From the NCBI RefSeq assembly GCF_963169125.1, contig NC_084796.1, positions 214,275,948 to 214,339,947 on the forward strand: 64,000 bases of DNA, in the 5' to 3' direction. The translations under genes were made by a program, and so were the position numbers. The stretch is from Humulus lupulus. Taxonomy: Eukaryota; Streptophyta; Magnoliopsida; Rosales; Cannabaceae. Below are positions 12,648 through 24,622 of the stretch, one piece after another (positions within the stretch are counted from its first letter, which is position 1; each line of letters starts with the position of its first letter). The notes beneath the pieces were generated by a model, which saw only the letters and a list, made by a program, of their open reading frames with translations, was not told the DNA's origin and searched no databases.

Positions 12648-14271
12648 ATGGCGGTTCCAGGAAGGCGTAATGGTCTAATGGAAGAAGATGACAATGAAGA
12701 CGACAATGCTCTTTTCGACGAAGATTTGGGTGAGCTCGACTTGGACACGCCTCCTCACCTCCGTGCTCTAGCCACCGCCGCTCAGCTCGGCAACGTCGAC
12801 GCCCTCCGCCTCGCTCTTGGTACTTTCTCCTCTTCTCCTAAACTTTACTACCACTTTCTTTAGTTATGGTTTCAGCGGTACTTGCATTTTCATTACCCAA
12901 CTTCATTCCTTCGCTTCAACCCACCCAAAAACACCGACGAACGAACAAAAAAAGTCCATTCCTTTTTCTTACTCAATATTCGAGAATTGAACCTAGGGAT
13001 TTTATTCTATGGGGACGCCAAAATTTAAGGTCGACGTAATTCAGGTTGAATTGTAAGGTTTTAAACAAAATTTAGTCTATTTGACCCTGGAAAATGATAT
13101 GTTTTTCTCCGAGGAAACCTATCATATATATATATATATATATGTATGTATGTGTGTGTTTTCAGATGAATCTATGGGGTCGAAAATCGAATGTTTACAG
13201 CCATAGACTATGGGGTTTGGATTTTAGAATTGAATTTTTTATTATTATTATTATTAATTAATTAATTCAGCTTTTCAGATGAATCTACTCTTTTTGTATT
13301 TTTCTTTCTCTTTGTATACATGTATATATAAATTCTCTATGTTTCATTTCTACGCAGATAACTTAGAAGGAAGCATTGATCAACCAGCAGAAGATGGGGA
13401 CAGTGCTCTTCATCTCTGCTGCCTTTATGGGCATTTGCCCTGTGTTCAGGTCAGTTAAACGCTTTTTTTGTTTTTGTTTTAATTCTAAGTTTATCTTCTT
13501 TTTGTTGAATTTGAGAGTTATATTGAGTAGAGTAATTGTGTCCATGTAGTTACTCATAGAAAGGGGAGCTAACTTGGAGGCTAAGGATGAAGATGGGGCC
13601 ATTCCCTTACATGATGCCTGTGCTAGCGGTAGGCTGCCGTGATGAATCTTTTCTTTTGAGAGTTTTCCTTTCAAGTTTACAAGCTTGTTTTGATTGCAAC
13701 TTTTGTGCTTCGATGGATATCTGCAGGGTTTACTGAAATAGTCCAGTTTTTAATCAACCGGGCAAACAATGCAGAATGTTTAAAGAGGATGTTAGAATCA
13801 GTTGATGCAGAGGGTGATACAGTAAGTAACTAAATCAAACTTTAAGTCTTTCTTGTCTTTTTATATCTTCATTCAGTTGTTATGACAGTCTCTATGAGAG
13901 AATGAAAATAACCATTTCTAATTTGCCATGTTACTTCCTCCACTCTACATTGCTCAATGTTTTTAAATTTTCCTTTGCAGCCTCTTCATCATGCGGCCCG
14001 AGGCGAGCATGATGATATTGTAAGATTGTTACTGGCTTCCGGAGCGTCACCTACATCAGCAAACCTGTATGGAAAGGTCTGTGCCTGTATCATTTCCTTT
14101 ATATTCTTCTTTTTAGCTAATCTTTGCATTTTGATTATCGACCTTTCCATTTTATGTTATTAATAAATGACCTTGGGTTCATGACAGATCCCCAGCGAAT
14201 TACCCGAGCCGGACACAGAAGCTAGGAGAATTTTGGAAGCTGCTGCTGCTAGTGCACAGCAATGCCAATAG
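12648..14271 (+). CDS. ankyrin-repeat protein, six exons, 205 aa
   Basis: Exons, all with GT/AG introns and consistent phase: 12648-12819, 13358-13449, 13550-13628, 13727-13821, 13981-14076, 14188-14271 (618 nt with TAG). The start is the first ATG after a short leader. Residues 12-35 are strongly acidic (MEEDDNEDDN and onward). The rest is four ankyrin repeats at about 37-69, 70-102, 103-142 and 143-176, with the hallmark helices ALHLCCLYGH, PLHDACASG and PLHHAARGEHDD. A short helical tail (EARRILEAAAASAQ) follows. Ankyrin repeats are protein-binding scaffolds; no enzymatic, membrane or targeting segment is seen, so a soluble adaptor role is inferred. The partner is unknown. Base composition and splice sites look like an active host gene, not transposon-derived. 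Confidence 0.93.
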
Positions 14272-16187
14272 AGTTTCATTGCTGAAAATATCCACATTTT
14301 GTTCTGATACGGGAGCACTATCTTTGTGACCTCTCTGTTTGGTCAGTAATCAGTATCACCGACCACTGAACATGATGAGGCACTTTTTCTTTCTTTTTTG
14401 CTTTTGTTATTTGGTTTGAAGTTTTGGAATCAATAGGAAGAGAGCATATAGTTCCCCCCATGTGAAGCGATATGATGTTACATCTCGGATTAGTAAGTCG
14501 AGTTTTGAAATGTCCCAATGCGTTAATCATAGTTTGATCACTCCTAATGGATGAGTTAAAATGTATTATTCTTTATAATATAGAGAAAAAAATGATTAAG
14601 TAGTCTTCTAATGTAAAGTTATATATTTTTACCTAAATGAATAATATTTCTCTATGTGTAGTAAAATACTATTCATCAAGATATAAATATTTTTTTATTT
14701 TTTTATAAACTTATATATATATATATATATGAGTATGATACTATTATATTTAATTATTTTATTTCTTAAAATAAATAAAATATTTAAAAAAATATAATAT
14801 ATAAATGATGTAGAGAAAAAATAGAGGAGCAGATGTATCATATAACGTAAAAGTTTGAGGTAAATTATAAAAATTTATATTTTGGTGATATATTTTGTAA
14901 TACACATTCTTTATAATATTTAGCTATAACTCATAAAAATATCTTTCATAAGCTCTTTCGTACATATATTTACAATAGCTATGCATACACTTCAATTAAT
15001 TTATATTTATATTTATATATCATTTATATAATATTTTAATATTATTATTTTTCTTTATAAGCTTTCTCTCTCCATTTAGTATATATTTATTATTTCTTTT
15101 TTATTTTTTAATTATTTTATTTTACTATATGTGTAAAGATATAATATTTAAATGATGTAGAGAAATATATAGATGTAATGTAAAATTTAGAGATAAAATA
15201 GAAAAATGTGTGTTTTGACGAGATATTTTAAAAGATTGAGTAGAGTACTTATTGGGAGTGCTCTAAGAGTGTTTTAGCAAATTGATTTTCATGTACATAA
15301 TAAATAAATTCATTTTCATTTAAATAGACACTTTTTAAAACGAAAATTTGATCAACTTAATAGTAATACCAACTGTAAGTCTTTCAGGGTGTGACAAACA
15401 TGTTATTAATGGTGGACATAGTATATGGCTATGGGAGGACATAGTATATGGCTATCCATGGGTCATGATCTCAGTAGAGTATTTAGATGTAAACATGGGT
15501 TAGGTTCTATCAAGTTCGACCATTGTTCTGGCAGATTTCATTAACACCTCATCATTTCTACCTTCCCAAGCTTCAACCTTGTATGGCAAAAGTCTGTTTT
15601 TGTTTATATCTAAAAACATGCTTTTATAGCTAAAAACATAAGATAAGTAGAAATTTTAGCTTGTTTTTTTCTGTTTGCATAATCATTATATAAAGATTTT
15701 TGTTAATGAATTTTTTTTAAAGTGTTTGGGCATTAATTAAAAAAAATTATGTGTAAATAAGGAATAATAAAATTATTCTAATTTAAAAAAGAAAACAACT
15801 TTTTTTTTTTTTTTAAAGTTAGTAATCTTTAGTTTCTCCAAAAGGACCTTTTAAATTAAAAAAAAAATTGTTTTTATCCAAACATTCTTAAAAATATTTT
15901 TTTTAATCTTTGAAGCTAAAAGCAGTCCAAAATAAGGTTACTCAAACGGAGCCACATGTCTGAGAGATTATTATTGATATTCGAATTGCAGTCAAATCGT
16001 ATGGCTCTTATACTTAAAGCTTGTGGTGTTGCTTCAAGTTTTGGCTCCAACTTCAAAATTTTATTGGATCAGATTACGTACTCTTCTTTTTTTGTAGAAA
16101 AAAATACTACACACCCCAATTGGATAATTCATACAATCTTTACATGAACTCTATGACTTGAATAATAGATGACTTCTACCTATTTAT
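14272..16187. other. 3' UTR of the ankyrin gene, then AT-rich spacer
   Basis: The first few hundred bases are presumably the 3' UTR and polyadenylation region of the ankyrin gene. The rest is AT-rich, with a (TA)n run near 14711-14730 and several poly-T runs. No reading frame of substance and no repeat boundary could be supported. 15956-16147 is an open frame by chance. Confidence 0.6.
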
Positions 16188-16192
16188 GTAGG

Positions 16193-17101
16193 TGTTTACC
16201 GAGATTTTCGGAAACTACACTAATGAATGTTAGTTAAGACTAATGATATGGAATTTAGAAGATTAACACAGGACTTTTATGTGGTTGGGGCATTAATAAG
16301 TCTTAGTCCACGAGTCAGTTGTATTAGAGCTTGGAAAGTCTTTTACTATGGAGTTTTCCTCTATTTTTTGACAGAGTAACAGTATATAAGTCGAAGAGAG
16401 ATCCCCCTTTTCAGTGCTATATTTCTTGTATTTATAAGCTCATAGGACCACTGGATCTGGGCCGAGTATGACCCGGGCCCATCAAAGATGTGGATACTTT
16501 TGGCTTTTCTGGCGGAAGCCCAATATAAAAGTTAAAACATACGTAGGTCCAAGACTAATTAAGGCCCAATGGGGCGGCCCAAGAACTATATTTCGCCCGA
16601 CAAAACGGTTCTTTTGGTTTGGGCACTCCGAGTTACGAGGCAGATTCAGGGGACAAAAACAGTCAGAGTACTTGGTAGTGCAGGTCTAAAACAGCGGAGT
16701 GCAATCCCGAGGTGGCCTTTTCCGCAGGTGAAAAGTGGGGACAACCCCCACGCGTCGTGGGGCGGCTTCAGGGTCATGGATGCTTTTCCTTGCCAAACCG
16801 AGAGTGCCTGATCCGGGTTCGTTTACCTTTGTCCCTCTTCGTTTACCACAGGCCCGGACCGTTTACCAGGCTCCGGGATCGTTACGTATGCTTTAGCTTC
16901 AACTGTAATCCGAACTTTGTACGTCTCCCGGACGACTATCCTGGATCACCATCCCAGACACCATCCGAATCCAAAATCACACTAGGGCAGTGGCCCTTGG
17001 TTACTCCTGTATCAAGGGGGCTTGGGCCGGGCCCACATCCGAATGCCCAGACTATGGGCCTGGACTTCGTCCCGGGCCCACGACAGGAAATGGGGATAAC
17101 A
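16193..17101 (-). mobile_element. Tat-like gypsy solo LTR, TSD GTAGG
   Basis: This 909-bp block has TGTTTACC...GGATAACA ends and a perfect 5-bp duplication gtagg (16188-16192 and 17102-17106). In its own (minus) sense it starts TGTTATCCCC, like the LTR at 58947. A TATA-like GCTTATAAATAC lies at + about 16428-16441. The right half is rich in GGGCC words. Open frames across it (16468-17242) are chance products of the GC-rich U3. Confidence 0.92.
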
Positions 17102-17106
17102 GTAGG

Positions 17107-17859
17107 TGAAAAAGGAAATGAATCATCTATAAAATTGACTACATGTAGATTATTAAAAAAACTCTCTCTTGTGTTGAATGGAACTGTTCTTTTGCAGCAC
17201 AAATACTGTTTTTTTAGGCGTTTGTCTTATAAAAATACTTGATTTGAACTCTTAATGACTTCCGATTCTTAAATATTAACACCAATGTGTCAGATATTAA
17301 TTTTTGGTTGCTCGAAAATAAATGTCTGAATTGAAAATGGTAAAGTTTGATTGGGAATTATGGATAGTGAAAGTTAAAGTTTGTTGTTACTTGCCATTAC
17401 TATAATGTGAGATGAACATTTTGTATCTATTGGTCTAAATCTATTTGGTATTAAATTCATAAGTTGTATTTATAAAAGCAATTTAAAATATAAAAATTAT
17501 AATTTTGTGAAAGAAAAAAACATGAGTTAGTAAAAAAAATTGAAGATAAAAATTGGATGCTTTTAAAGAAATTAAATGTCCTATATTTTTTCAGCATGAA
17601 GTCATTCAATTGAATATAATTAATGATTAACTCCAAATTGCAAAATTTTTGCAATTATAATTTTTTTTAGGGAGTATATCAATTAAACTGATGGCAAATT
17701 GAAAAATTGTATTATAAAATTGTAATAAATTTAATTGGAAAAATTATATAAAAATAAATTGTTACAAATATAATTTAATTGGTATTATTTATAAATTCAA
17801 AGTCTTGATTGCTAAGAAAAAAATTCAAAGATAATTTTGATTATCCCAATAATTCAAAA
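17107..17859. other. AT-rich sequence, nothing supported
   Basis: It begins with the right target-site flank of the solo LTR and continues as AT-rich DNA with no coding frame. It may include decayed internal sequence of the minus-strand copia remnant that starts at about 17860. Confidence 0.5.
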
Positions 17860-18195
17860 GAAAACCATGCTATAAACCTTTGTTCCAATTGATATCATGA
17901 AGTTCCAACGCCATTGTTGAAAGTTTTTGTCTGTTAATGGAGGTGAGGCAAGAATGAGTCCCGGATGATCACCATTACCCAAGAAATACGGATTGTTGGC
18001 ATCTTCAAGGGGAGAATGATCAAGATTGTCCAGGGAAGTGAATCGATTTGAAGCTGAGTTGTGTTCGCCATTGGTGTTGGAGTTCAGAGCTTCAGGTATC
18101 TAGGATTGATGTTGAGCATCTTCAATTGGTGCTTGAGGACCATTTCTGAGGCTAGCAGAAGTGTTGTGTCAAGTGCGAGCCATGAGGATGAGGTG
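17860..18195 (-). pseudogene. copia gag N-terminus remnant
   Basis: The minus-strand translation of 18031-17860 reads DNLDHSPLED, then NPYFLGNGDHPGLILASPPL and NFQQWRWNFMISI. This is the diagnostic N-terminal Gag motif of one group of plant copia elements (NPYFLHxxDHPGLxLVxxxLxxxNYxxW). Upstream toward 18185 the candidate starts are broken by a TGA and a frameshift. Downstream the frame ends within about 20 codons and the rest of the element is missing. Its PBS and LTR lie on the other side of a 3.8-kb insertion, at 22037-22185. Confidence 0.8.
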
Positions 18196-18200
18196 TATTA

Positions 18201-21200
18201 TGTAACGTCCTACGTTTTTGGGTACCTTTAAACGACTCGGGTCGGGATTTTTCCCCCGGGTTAAGAATATTATTTTAAATAATATTATATTTTGTTTGTA
18301 AGTATTCCACGAGTTATTGCTAGCCAAAATATGAATTTTGTGATTTTAAAAGTCAAGATAAGACTTTCGGTCCTGGACCGACACAAAAACCCTGATCGGG
18401 TAAAAATCTCGGAAAATAAAATGAAAAATCATGGCAATTATATTTTGGGCATAAAATACATTCATAAAAGTTAAAGTTTGGTCAAAAATAATAAACCTAA
18501 AAGAAAATGGAAATTTTAAGGCATTTTGTGGTAAATGCCTAATTTTGCCGAAATGGGGAATTTTATTCCATGAATGGACCTTAGGTTAAATTTTATTTTG
18601 TGGTTAATTAAATTAAATATGAGAGACATTTAATTTAATTAATTAATAGTAAGTTTGGTGATTAAAACTTAATGAGAGTGAAAAAGGTGTAAGAAGTCAA
18701 GTGGGCAAGTGGGTAGAAAAGCACTCAAGTGTTTTGTGATATTTTGAAGAGTTGTGTGAGCCATTCTAACCCCCAAATCCGACCACTCTCCCTCCCTCAT
18801 TCACTCTCATCTGATTTTTGAAGACTCTCTCAAGTGTTCTCTCCATTTGCAACCCCAAGAACACCAAAGAAACTTGGAAGCTAAGTCTTGGTCTAGGAAG
18901 GGTTTTCCCTAAGGTAAAGTTTCATAAATCTAGACTTTTGTGAAGTTTTAAGCATAGAGTTTCAAATAGCTAATTGACTATGTTGTTGGGGGAAGTTTGT
19001 TAGGGTTTTTGAAAGGTTTTGAAGGAGTCAAAGCTTATAGGAAGGTCCAAACCTTAAGCAAGAACACCAAAGAGGTAAAAAGTTTACTTTTGATGATTTT
19101 GTTGTAGGGTTTTTAGTTTTAAGCATTATTTTGTATATCTAATGCTTAGAGTTTCTTGTTGATGATGTAATAAGGTTATGGTAGTTGTTTAATAATTTTT
19201 ATGATGCATGAGTATTGATTTTTGAAAATGGGAACCAAAACCCCCAAGGGTTTTGTAGGATACCCTAAAACAAAACATGTTTTGAGCTGTGACTTCCAAG
19301 GGGTCAAGCAGCCACTGTATATTGTTTTTGTAAAATTAAATTGTACTGTGATGTTGTTGAGATTGAGTACATAAAATTGAGCTTTTGAAACACAAAAAAA
19401 TGTTTAGAAATGAGTAAGTTATGCTATTTCAAAGATTAGGTAAAAAACTGTTTTTTTCGTATTCTTATTTTTGGAACCAAGTTTGGACAGCCACTGTATA
19501 GGTCAAATGAACCCAGTTTTTTATAAAATTTTGTGGACATATTACTTGCATAACCTATTATTCCACTGTAAAATTTGGTAAGAAAATATTGAACGGTTTG
19601 AAAGTTATTAACTGTCAAAGTTTGAAAAAAATAAGGACTTGAAAATAATGTCATTTTTACCTCATTGTTGGAAAATGATTTCACCAATAAAAAATGCTCA
19701 TTTTGACCTAAGATTTTTCAAAGACCTAAATGGCATAACAAAAATGGAATTGGGAAATTTTGGTAACAATTGGGTAAGTAAATTTCAAGTTATGAACTAA
19801 TGAAGTATGTAGTTAAAAATGTGAAAAATATGTTTTTCACACTTAGTGTAAAAATGAGATTTTGGAACATAAGGTAAAAAGTTAAATTTTGTTTATTTCA
19901 AGATATAAAATGGTAAGTCTTGAAATCATATTTTCACTAAAATTTACCCTTTGAGTTTAAATGAATTATTTTTATTAAAGAGTTTTTATTCTTTCTAAAA
20001 ATAAGAGATTTAATTTATTAATAGTTAATAAATTAAAAGAGGGATTAAAACCCTATATTTTGAGAAAAATAATTAAATAAATTATTTTCCTAGTAAGTAA
20101 AATTGATTAATTGTTTTTGGAAAATTAATTAGTCAAAATGAGAAATTTATAACGGTTTTCCTAATTAAGACAAATTAGGCAATTTTCTTAAAACGGTTTT
20201 TAGATATTAAAACCTTAAGAAAAATAAAAGGAAAATTTAAAGAGTTTATTTTCTTTAAAAATAATTAAGGAATTTATTTGTATTTTCTGGATATAATACC
20301 GGCTAAAATCTTACATATTTTAACCGACTAGTCGAAAGTGCGGGTTAATAGCGATACCTGGAAAGAATAAGATTTTTAGCGGATTGTGGGAAATACCATT
20401 GTGATACCCGAGCCTAGGTATCGAGACCTTAGGATAGGTCTCCCCGAGACTTAAGGTTTAGTCTCGAATATTTTGTATAACTTTCCTTAATAAGTTTAAA
20501 ACCAAATAAGGATTGTAAATCCTTACAAATGACTTTTATTAAAATGACCAAACTGCCCAAAATAATAATAATGAATTATGAGTGCCATAATTAATCCGAG
20601 TATACTGTATGGATAACTACAGTATTGGCTAAGCGTAACTGGACTGAACGTTGGAGGGTGAAAACTTGCTGAGCGCTAAGGACTCCAAGTAAGTCAAATT
20701 ATATTGTATGGCTGCAACATGAAATGATTATTGTCTTGTATGTTAGTATAGGGATACATGCATATACATAGGCTGTCATAGAAAGTTGCTTAGAGACGTT
20801 AGTCTAGTGAGTGCTGATTTAGAAAATATGAACGGTAGAAGTCCGTCATATCCTAGACGGTTGATCCCCGTCACACTGCTTGATTTTATTTATGTCCGGT
20901 TCATTACCGAGACGAGTGGCCATGAGATGAGGATAAGCTGGTTAAACCTAGGGGCGCCAAGATAAATGGGACCTAGGGGCCCTCATGCTTACTTAATCAT
21001 TGGACGGTTAGAATCCGAGCAAGTGCTCTGATAAGTTATTCCCGGATAGCGGCCGTGAATATTGGCCATTCCGTGAGAGTGCCTAGAGATACTAGGGGTT
21101 GCTAAGATAGAGTGAGGTTGAACACCCTAGGGGCAGCTGCTCACCAGCACCACTGATTAACATAGAAGTCTCCATAAAACCGTGTAAATTGGATTACACT

Positions 21201-22031
21201 CTTGAATATGTAGCGATGCCCTAAGTAACACGATAGTTACCCTTGATGAGAATATTTATTTGCTAGATCTTAGTGTGGGGACTCAGTTCTCTTTTACAGA
21301 TTAGCAATTATGTTGGAGGGCGCGTTACGCATGAATTGTTGGAAATTGTCGAGCGTTGGTCTCGAATTATTTGGTGATATAATATATCTGCTTGCTCTGG
21401 GATTTTCTGAGTGCAGGGATATAATTGTTGATAAGATATAGTTGTGATATAATATATCTGCTTGCTCTGGGATTTTCTGAGTGCAGGGATATAATTGTTG
21501 ATAAGATATAGTTGTGATATAATATATCTGCTTGTTCTGGGATTTTTCTGAGTGCAGGATTTTTATCTAGTTACGAATTAATTTATCATTGGTTATCAGG
21601 CATGACCATAAGTTTGCCAGGACGCTTTAGCGTTCTTGAAATTGATTGATTAGGGTCCGGATGGGTCCGGAACCCTAATTCTCTACATGCTTTGTTTGAA
21701 AGTTGATCTTACTAAGCGTTTTCGCTTACCTAGTTGTTTCATGTTGTAGGTAAGAGCAAGGGCAAGGCAGAGCAGTGAGCGCTGGAGTCTTCCTTGCAAA
21801 TGTACATGTGGACCGACCTTTTGGAAAGCCGTTTTATTTTTGGAAATGTTGTGTAATTTTCCTAAACTAGGCTCACTCTACTCTTTATAAAATATGTTGA
21901 AACTAAATGTTAAGTATGGCCATACGACTTTTTAAAAAGTTTTTTTTTTTATACGGGTTTTTGAGACATTTTGTTAAATGAAAACATTTATATTTCCGCA
22001 TTATCGAGTCTTGAAAATCCGGGTCGTTACA
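18201..22031 (+). mobile_element. very large gypsy (chromovirus-like) solo LTR, 3.8 kb, TSD TATTA
   Basis: The block starts TGTAACG and ends CGTTACA (7-bp perfect inverted ends), flanked by identical tatta (18196-18200, 22032-22036). Excision rejoins a copia PBS with its gag leader, confirming the insertion. The 3831-bp interior has no gag/pol coding, so this is a solo LTR rather than a whole element. A 70-bp tandem repeat lies at 21374-21563. Orientation as plus is inferred from the TGTAACG start seen in the element at 28484. Confidence 0.88.
21374..21563 (+). repeat. 70-bp tandem repeat, about 2.7 copies
   Basis: The unit beginning gtgatataatatatctgc recurs at 21374, 21444 and 21514. The first two copies are nearly identical; the third is shortened and has small changes. 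It lies near the 3' end of the large solo LTR. Confidence 0.92.
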
Positions 22032-22036
22032 TATTA

Positions 22037-22185
22037 TCTGATACCATAACAGGAAAAAGAAAAGACTTTGTTTTTATTGAATGAAAAACTATGTTACAAT
22101 CTGAACATTAGTTCTGTTTATATATAGGTACAGAAGATAAAAAGAGCTGTAACTAACAGCTAACTAAAATCAAAACTAACTAACA
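22037..22185 (-). mobile_element. copia PBS and short LTR, 5' end of the remnant at 17860-18195
   Basis: + strand TCTGATACCA (22037-22046) is TGGTATCAGA on the minus strand, an initiator-Met PBS. Next to it, 22047-22185 reads in the minus sense as a short LTR (about 140 bp) with TATATATAAACAG and an AATAAAA near its end. The start TGTTAG is inferred from ctaaca at 22180-22185; the exact termini are uncertain. Confidence 0.7.
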
Positions 22186-23339
22186 ACTTTTGCCTAATGT
22201 AATAGAGGTAATCTGATCAACATAATTGTTATATTTTAGTCCTGAAATCATCATATTTCATTTATTGCGGATCAAAATTTGAAAGTGTAAAGTAAATTGT
22301 CATTTCAATTTCTAAACAAACTTACGGTGTAATCAATCGTTACAAAACGCTTTGTATTTGCATATTCAATATTTTTGTAGGATCATCGTAATTAGATGCA
22401 AATGTACACTACTTTCTTACAATGAAATGGTCCAAATTTGGTTCAAGCATGAAAATTCCGTGTTTTTTATTGAATGGCAATAGGTTCCATCAAAGATGGA
22501 AATACATGGAGACTACTTCTAATAGGTTGGAAATTTCTCGCATAAATAGGAATGAGATGGGGATGTGACATTTTCAATCATCGATGCAGGAATGAGGGTC
22601 GCTACCCTTCTCGTCTTTGTTTAGAATTTGTTATTTTATTATATGTATACATATTGTAATAAATATTTTATTTTGTTTTATTTTCACATAATAAATTTAT
22701 CTAAACCTATTATTATCTTTTAAAGTAGTCATTTTGTTATGTTTATTTTGTTGTGTTAATTTTTGTCTATTTCTTTTTTTTTTATATTTTACATAAATGG
22801 GTCTCTGTTGGGGTCTCCAATCCCAATAGAAATTTTTCGTCATCGCCCCACTGTGGATCAAGCAAGGCAGGAGTTAGACAAGGAACTTAAATAGGGGAAG
22901 GAAAAGGATGAGTCAGGGGAGTCCCTCCCTAGATGAAGAGTGCTTGGCTTGGCAATGTCTCTCGCTATGCCTATGAGCACTATTAGTGGTTTTAGCTGTT
23001 TTTCATTTGTAATCTTGTTTTGTATGAAACGATGGCTAGTATAAAAAAAAAATGGACAAAACAAATGAGTTAAGGGTTAGTTCATTGAGAGATACCGTCA
23101 AACTTGGGAAACACACTGAAAGAGTTATTTTAAAGTTTTTTTTATATGGTTTCAACTTCCAAGAAAATAAAACTTGGTTGAGTACTGATTTGGTACGTAG
23201 TAACTTTTTGATAATCAATAAGATTGACTGGGTGCATTTTTGTTACTCCCGTATTAATAAGTTGATGTATGACCGTACTATGCATGCTCTAGTATTTTGA
23301 TGTGTGGCTTTTGAAATTGTGATATTATTTGGTATTAAT
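22186..23339. other. spacer with no supported gene
   Basis: This is mixed AT-rich sequence. A segment at about 22857-23050 ends in an A-run after a T-rich tail and could be the 3' end of a LINE-like insertion, but no reverse-transcriptase motif is visible. The open frames of 60-82 codons at 22858-23300 overlap each other on both strands and are not supported. Confidence 0.45.
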
Positions 23340-24182
23340 TGTTAAGTAAATCTCTTTATGAGCTCAGTTCAAGTTACAACAGGAATTTACAAGTATGCCC
23401 TTAGGCCAAATATGAGTACAGACTCATCGAAAAGACTCGAACATCAACAGATTTCAGTTACAACAAAGATTTAACAGAATCAAGAAAGCCTAACTAATTA
23501 CAACTCAGCAACCTAAAACTAACTCTTCAGTATATACATCTATATATATGTTAAGGAGATCAAGCCAGAAAGAGACTACCAGATACGAAGCTTCATTTTG
23601 TCCATTCCTTTACTGAGCTAGTGAGAGAGTCTAGAGAGAGAAGCTCCAAGAAGCTCAGTTGTTTTGTACATGCAAAAGAAAGAACATAAACAGAGTGAGA
23701 AAAAGAAAGAAAATCAGAGAGATAGAAAGATCAGATTATCAATCAAAGACTGTGATTCGAAATCTGAAGCAAATACTGTGTAATACCTTGTGATTAGTGA
23801 ATACTCAAGCACTCTGAGTCTGAGGTAGCTTGACGGAGACGTAGCCCATCGTTCTGGGGTGAACTCCGAGATCAATTTCTGGTGTTTTGGCTCTCACTCT
23901 CTGTTTGTTTCTCTTAAACTCTAGCCCTAATTTTTGTTATTCTTGTGTGTGTGTGCCCGTGTTCTTGAGGTAAAGGGGTTTTATTGTTTTGAAAGTCTGA
24001 GTTAAAAACTCAGTGTTTGTTCTGCTTGTGAAATTGTTATTGGGCTGGACTGGGCCTTAAACATTTTTGGTTTTTTCAATTTTGCCATTTTTCATGGACG
24101 TATGAATTAATTGCAAAAATACCATAAACATTATTTGTGTATTAATTTGTATCTTGGAGTTGGAAGCTGCAGATTCCCAACA
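23340..24182 (-). mobile_element. solo LTR, TSD TTAAT
   Basis: This 843-bp block starts TGTTAAG and ends CCCAACA, flanked by ttaat on both sides (23335-23339, 24183-24187). In the minus sense it begins TGTTGGGAATC and has a TATA-like stretch (ATATATAGATGTATA, + about 23536-23550). The superfamily is uncertain, with copia likely from the ends. No internal region is left. Confidence 0.88.
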
Positions 24183-24187
24183 TTAAT

Positions 24188-24622
24188 CATTGGTTTTGTA
24201 TTCTTCCCTGATTGTTCTCGGGTTATTCTTGCAACATATTCCAACCTAGGACTTGTTATGTCTTTCAAGTGATCGCCAAGTGTGCTTAGACTATATTATT
24301 AAAAAAAAAAAACCAGTTGACTAATTATCTCAATTTGTAACTAAGTCTATAAATAAGTAGGGAAAAGCATAAGTAAAATTAAATAAAGTTTTCATTTTTC
24401 ACAACACTTGTGAAAAGCAAAAAAGCAAATCACATTTACACAAGCTAACATATGTTGACATGAGTCGCCAAATTTCCCATAATGATATTACAACTAATAC
24501 ATCAACTTGGTAATAAAACACCAGTAACAGTAAAAAAATTATATAAAAAAAACAAATACATATACATGATCTTATGTGAGTCAAGCTTTCAATTTTTTAA
24601 ATTCCACACTAGAACAGTTTCT
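24188..24622 (-). other. 3' UTR / downstream region of the RABC2-like gene
   Basis: AT-rich sequence downstream of the TAA at 24623. It presumably contains the polyadenylation region. No other feature is supported. Confidence 0.5.

Noticed and set aside
16468..17242. Open frames of up to 176 codons
   Set aside because: They lie within, and run past, a solo LTR with a defined TSD; proline/glycine-rich translation reflects GGGCC words.
22857..23050. Possible LINE 3' tail ending in an A-run
   Set aside because: No RT or endonuclease motif and no target duplication could be found; left as unclassified spacer.
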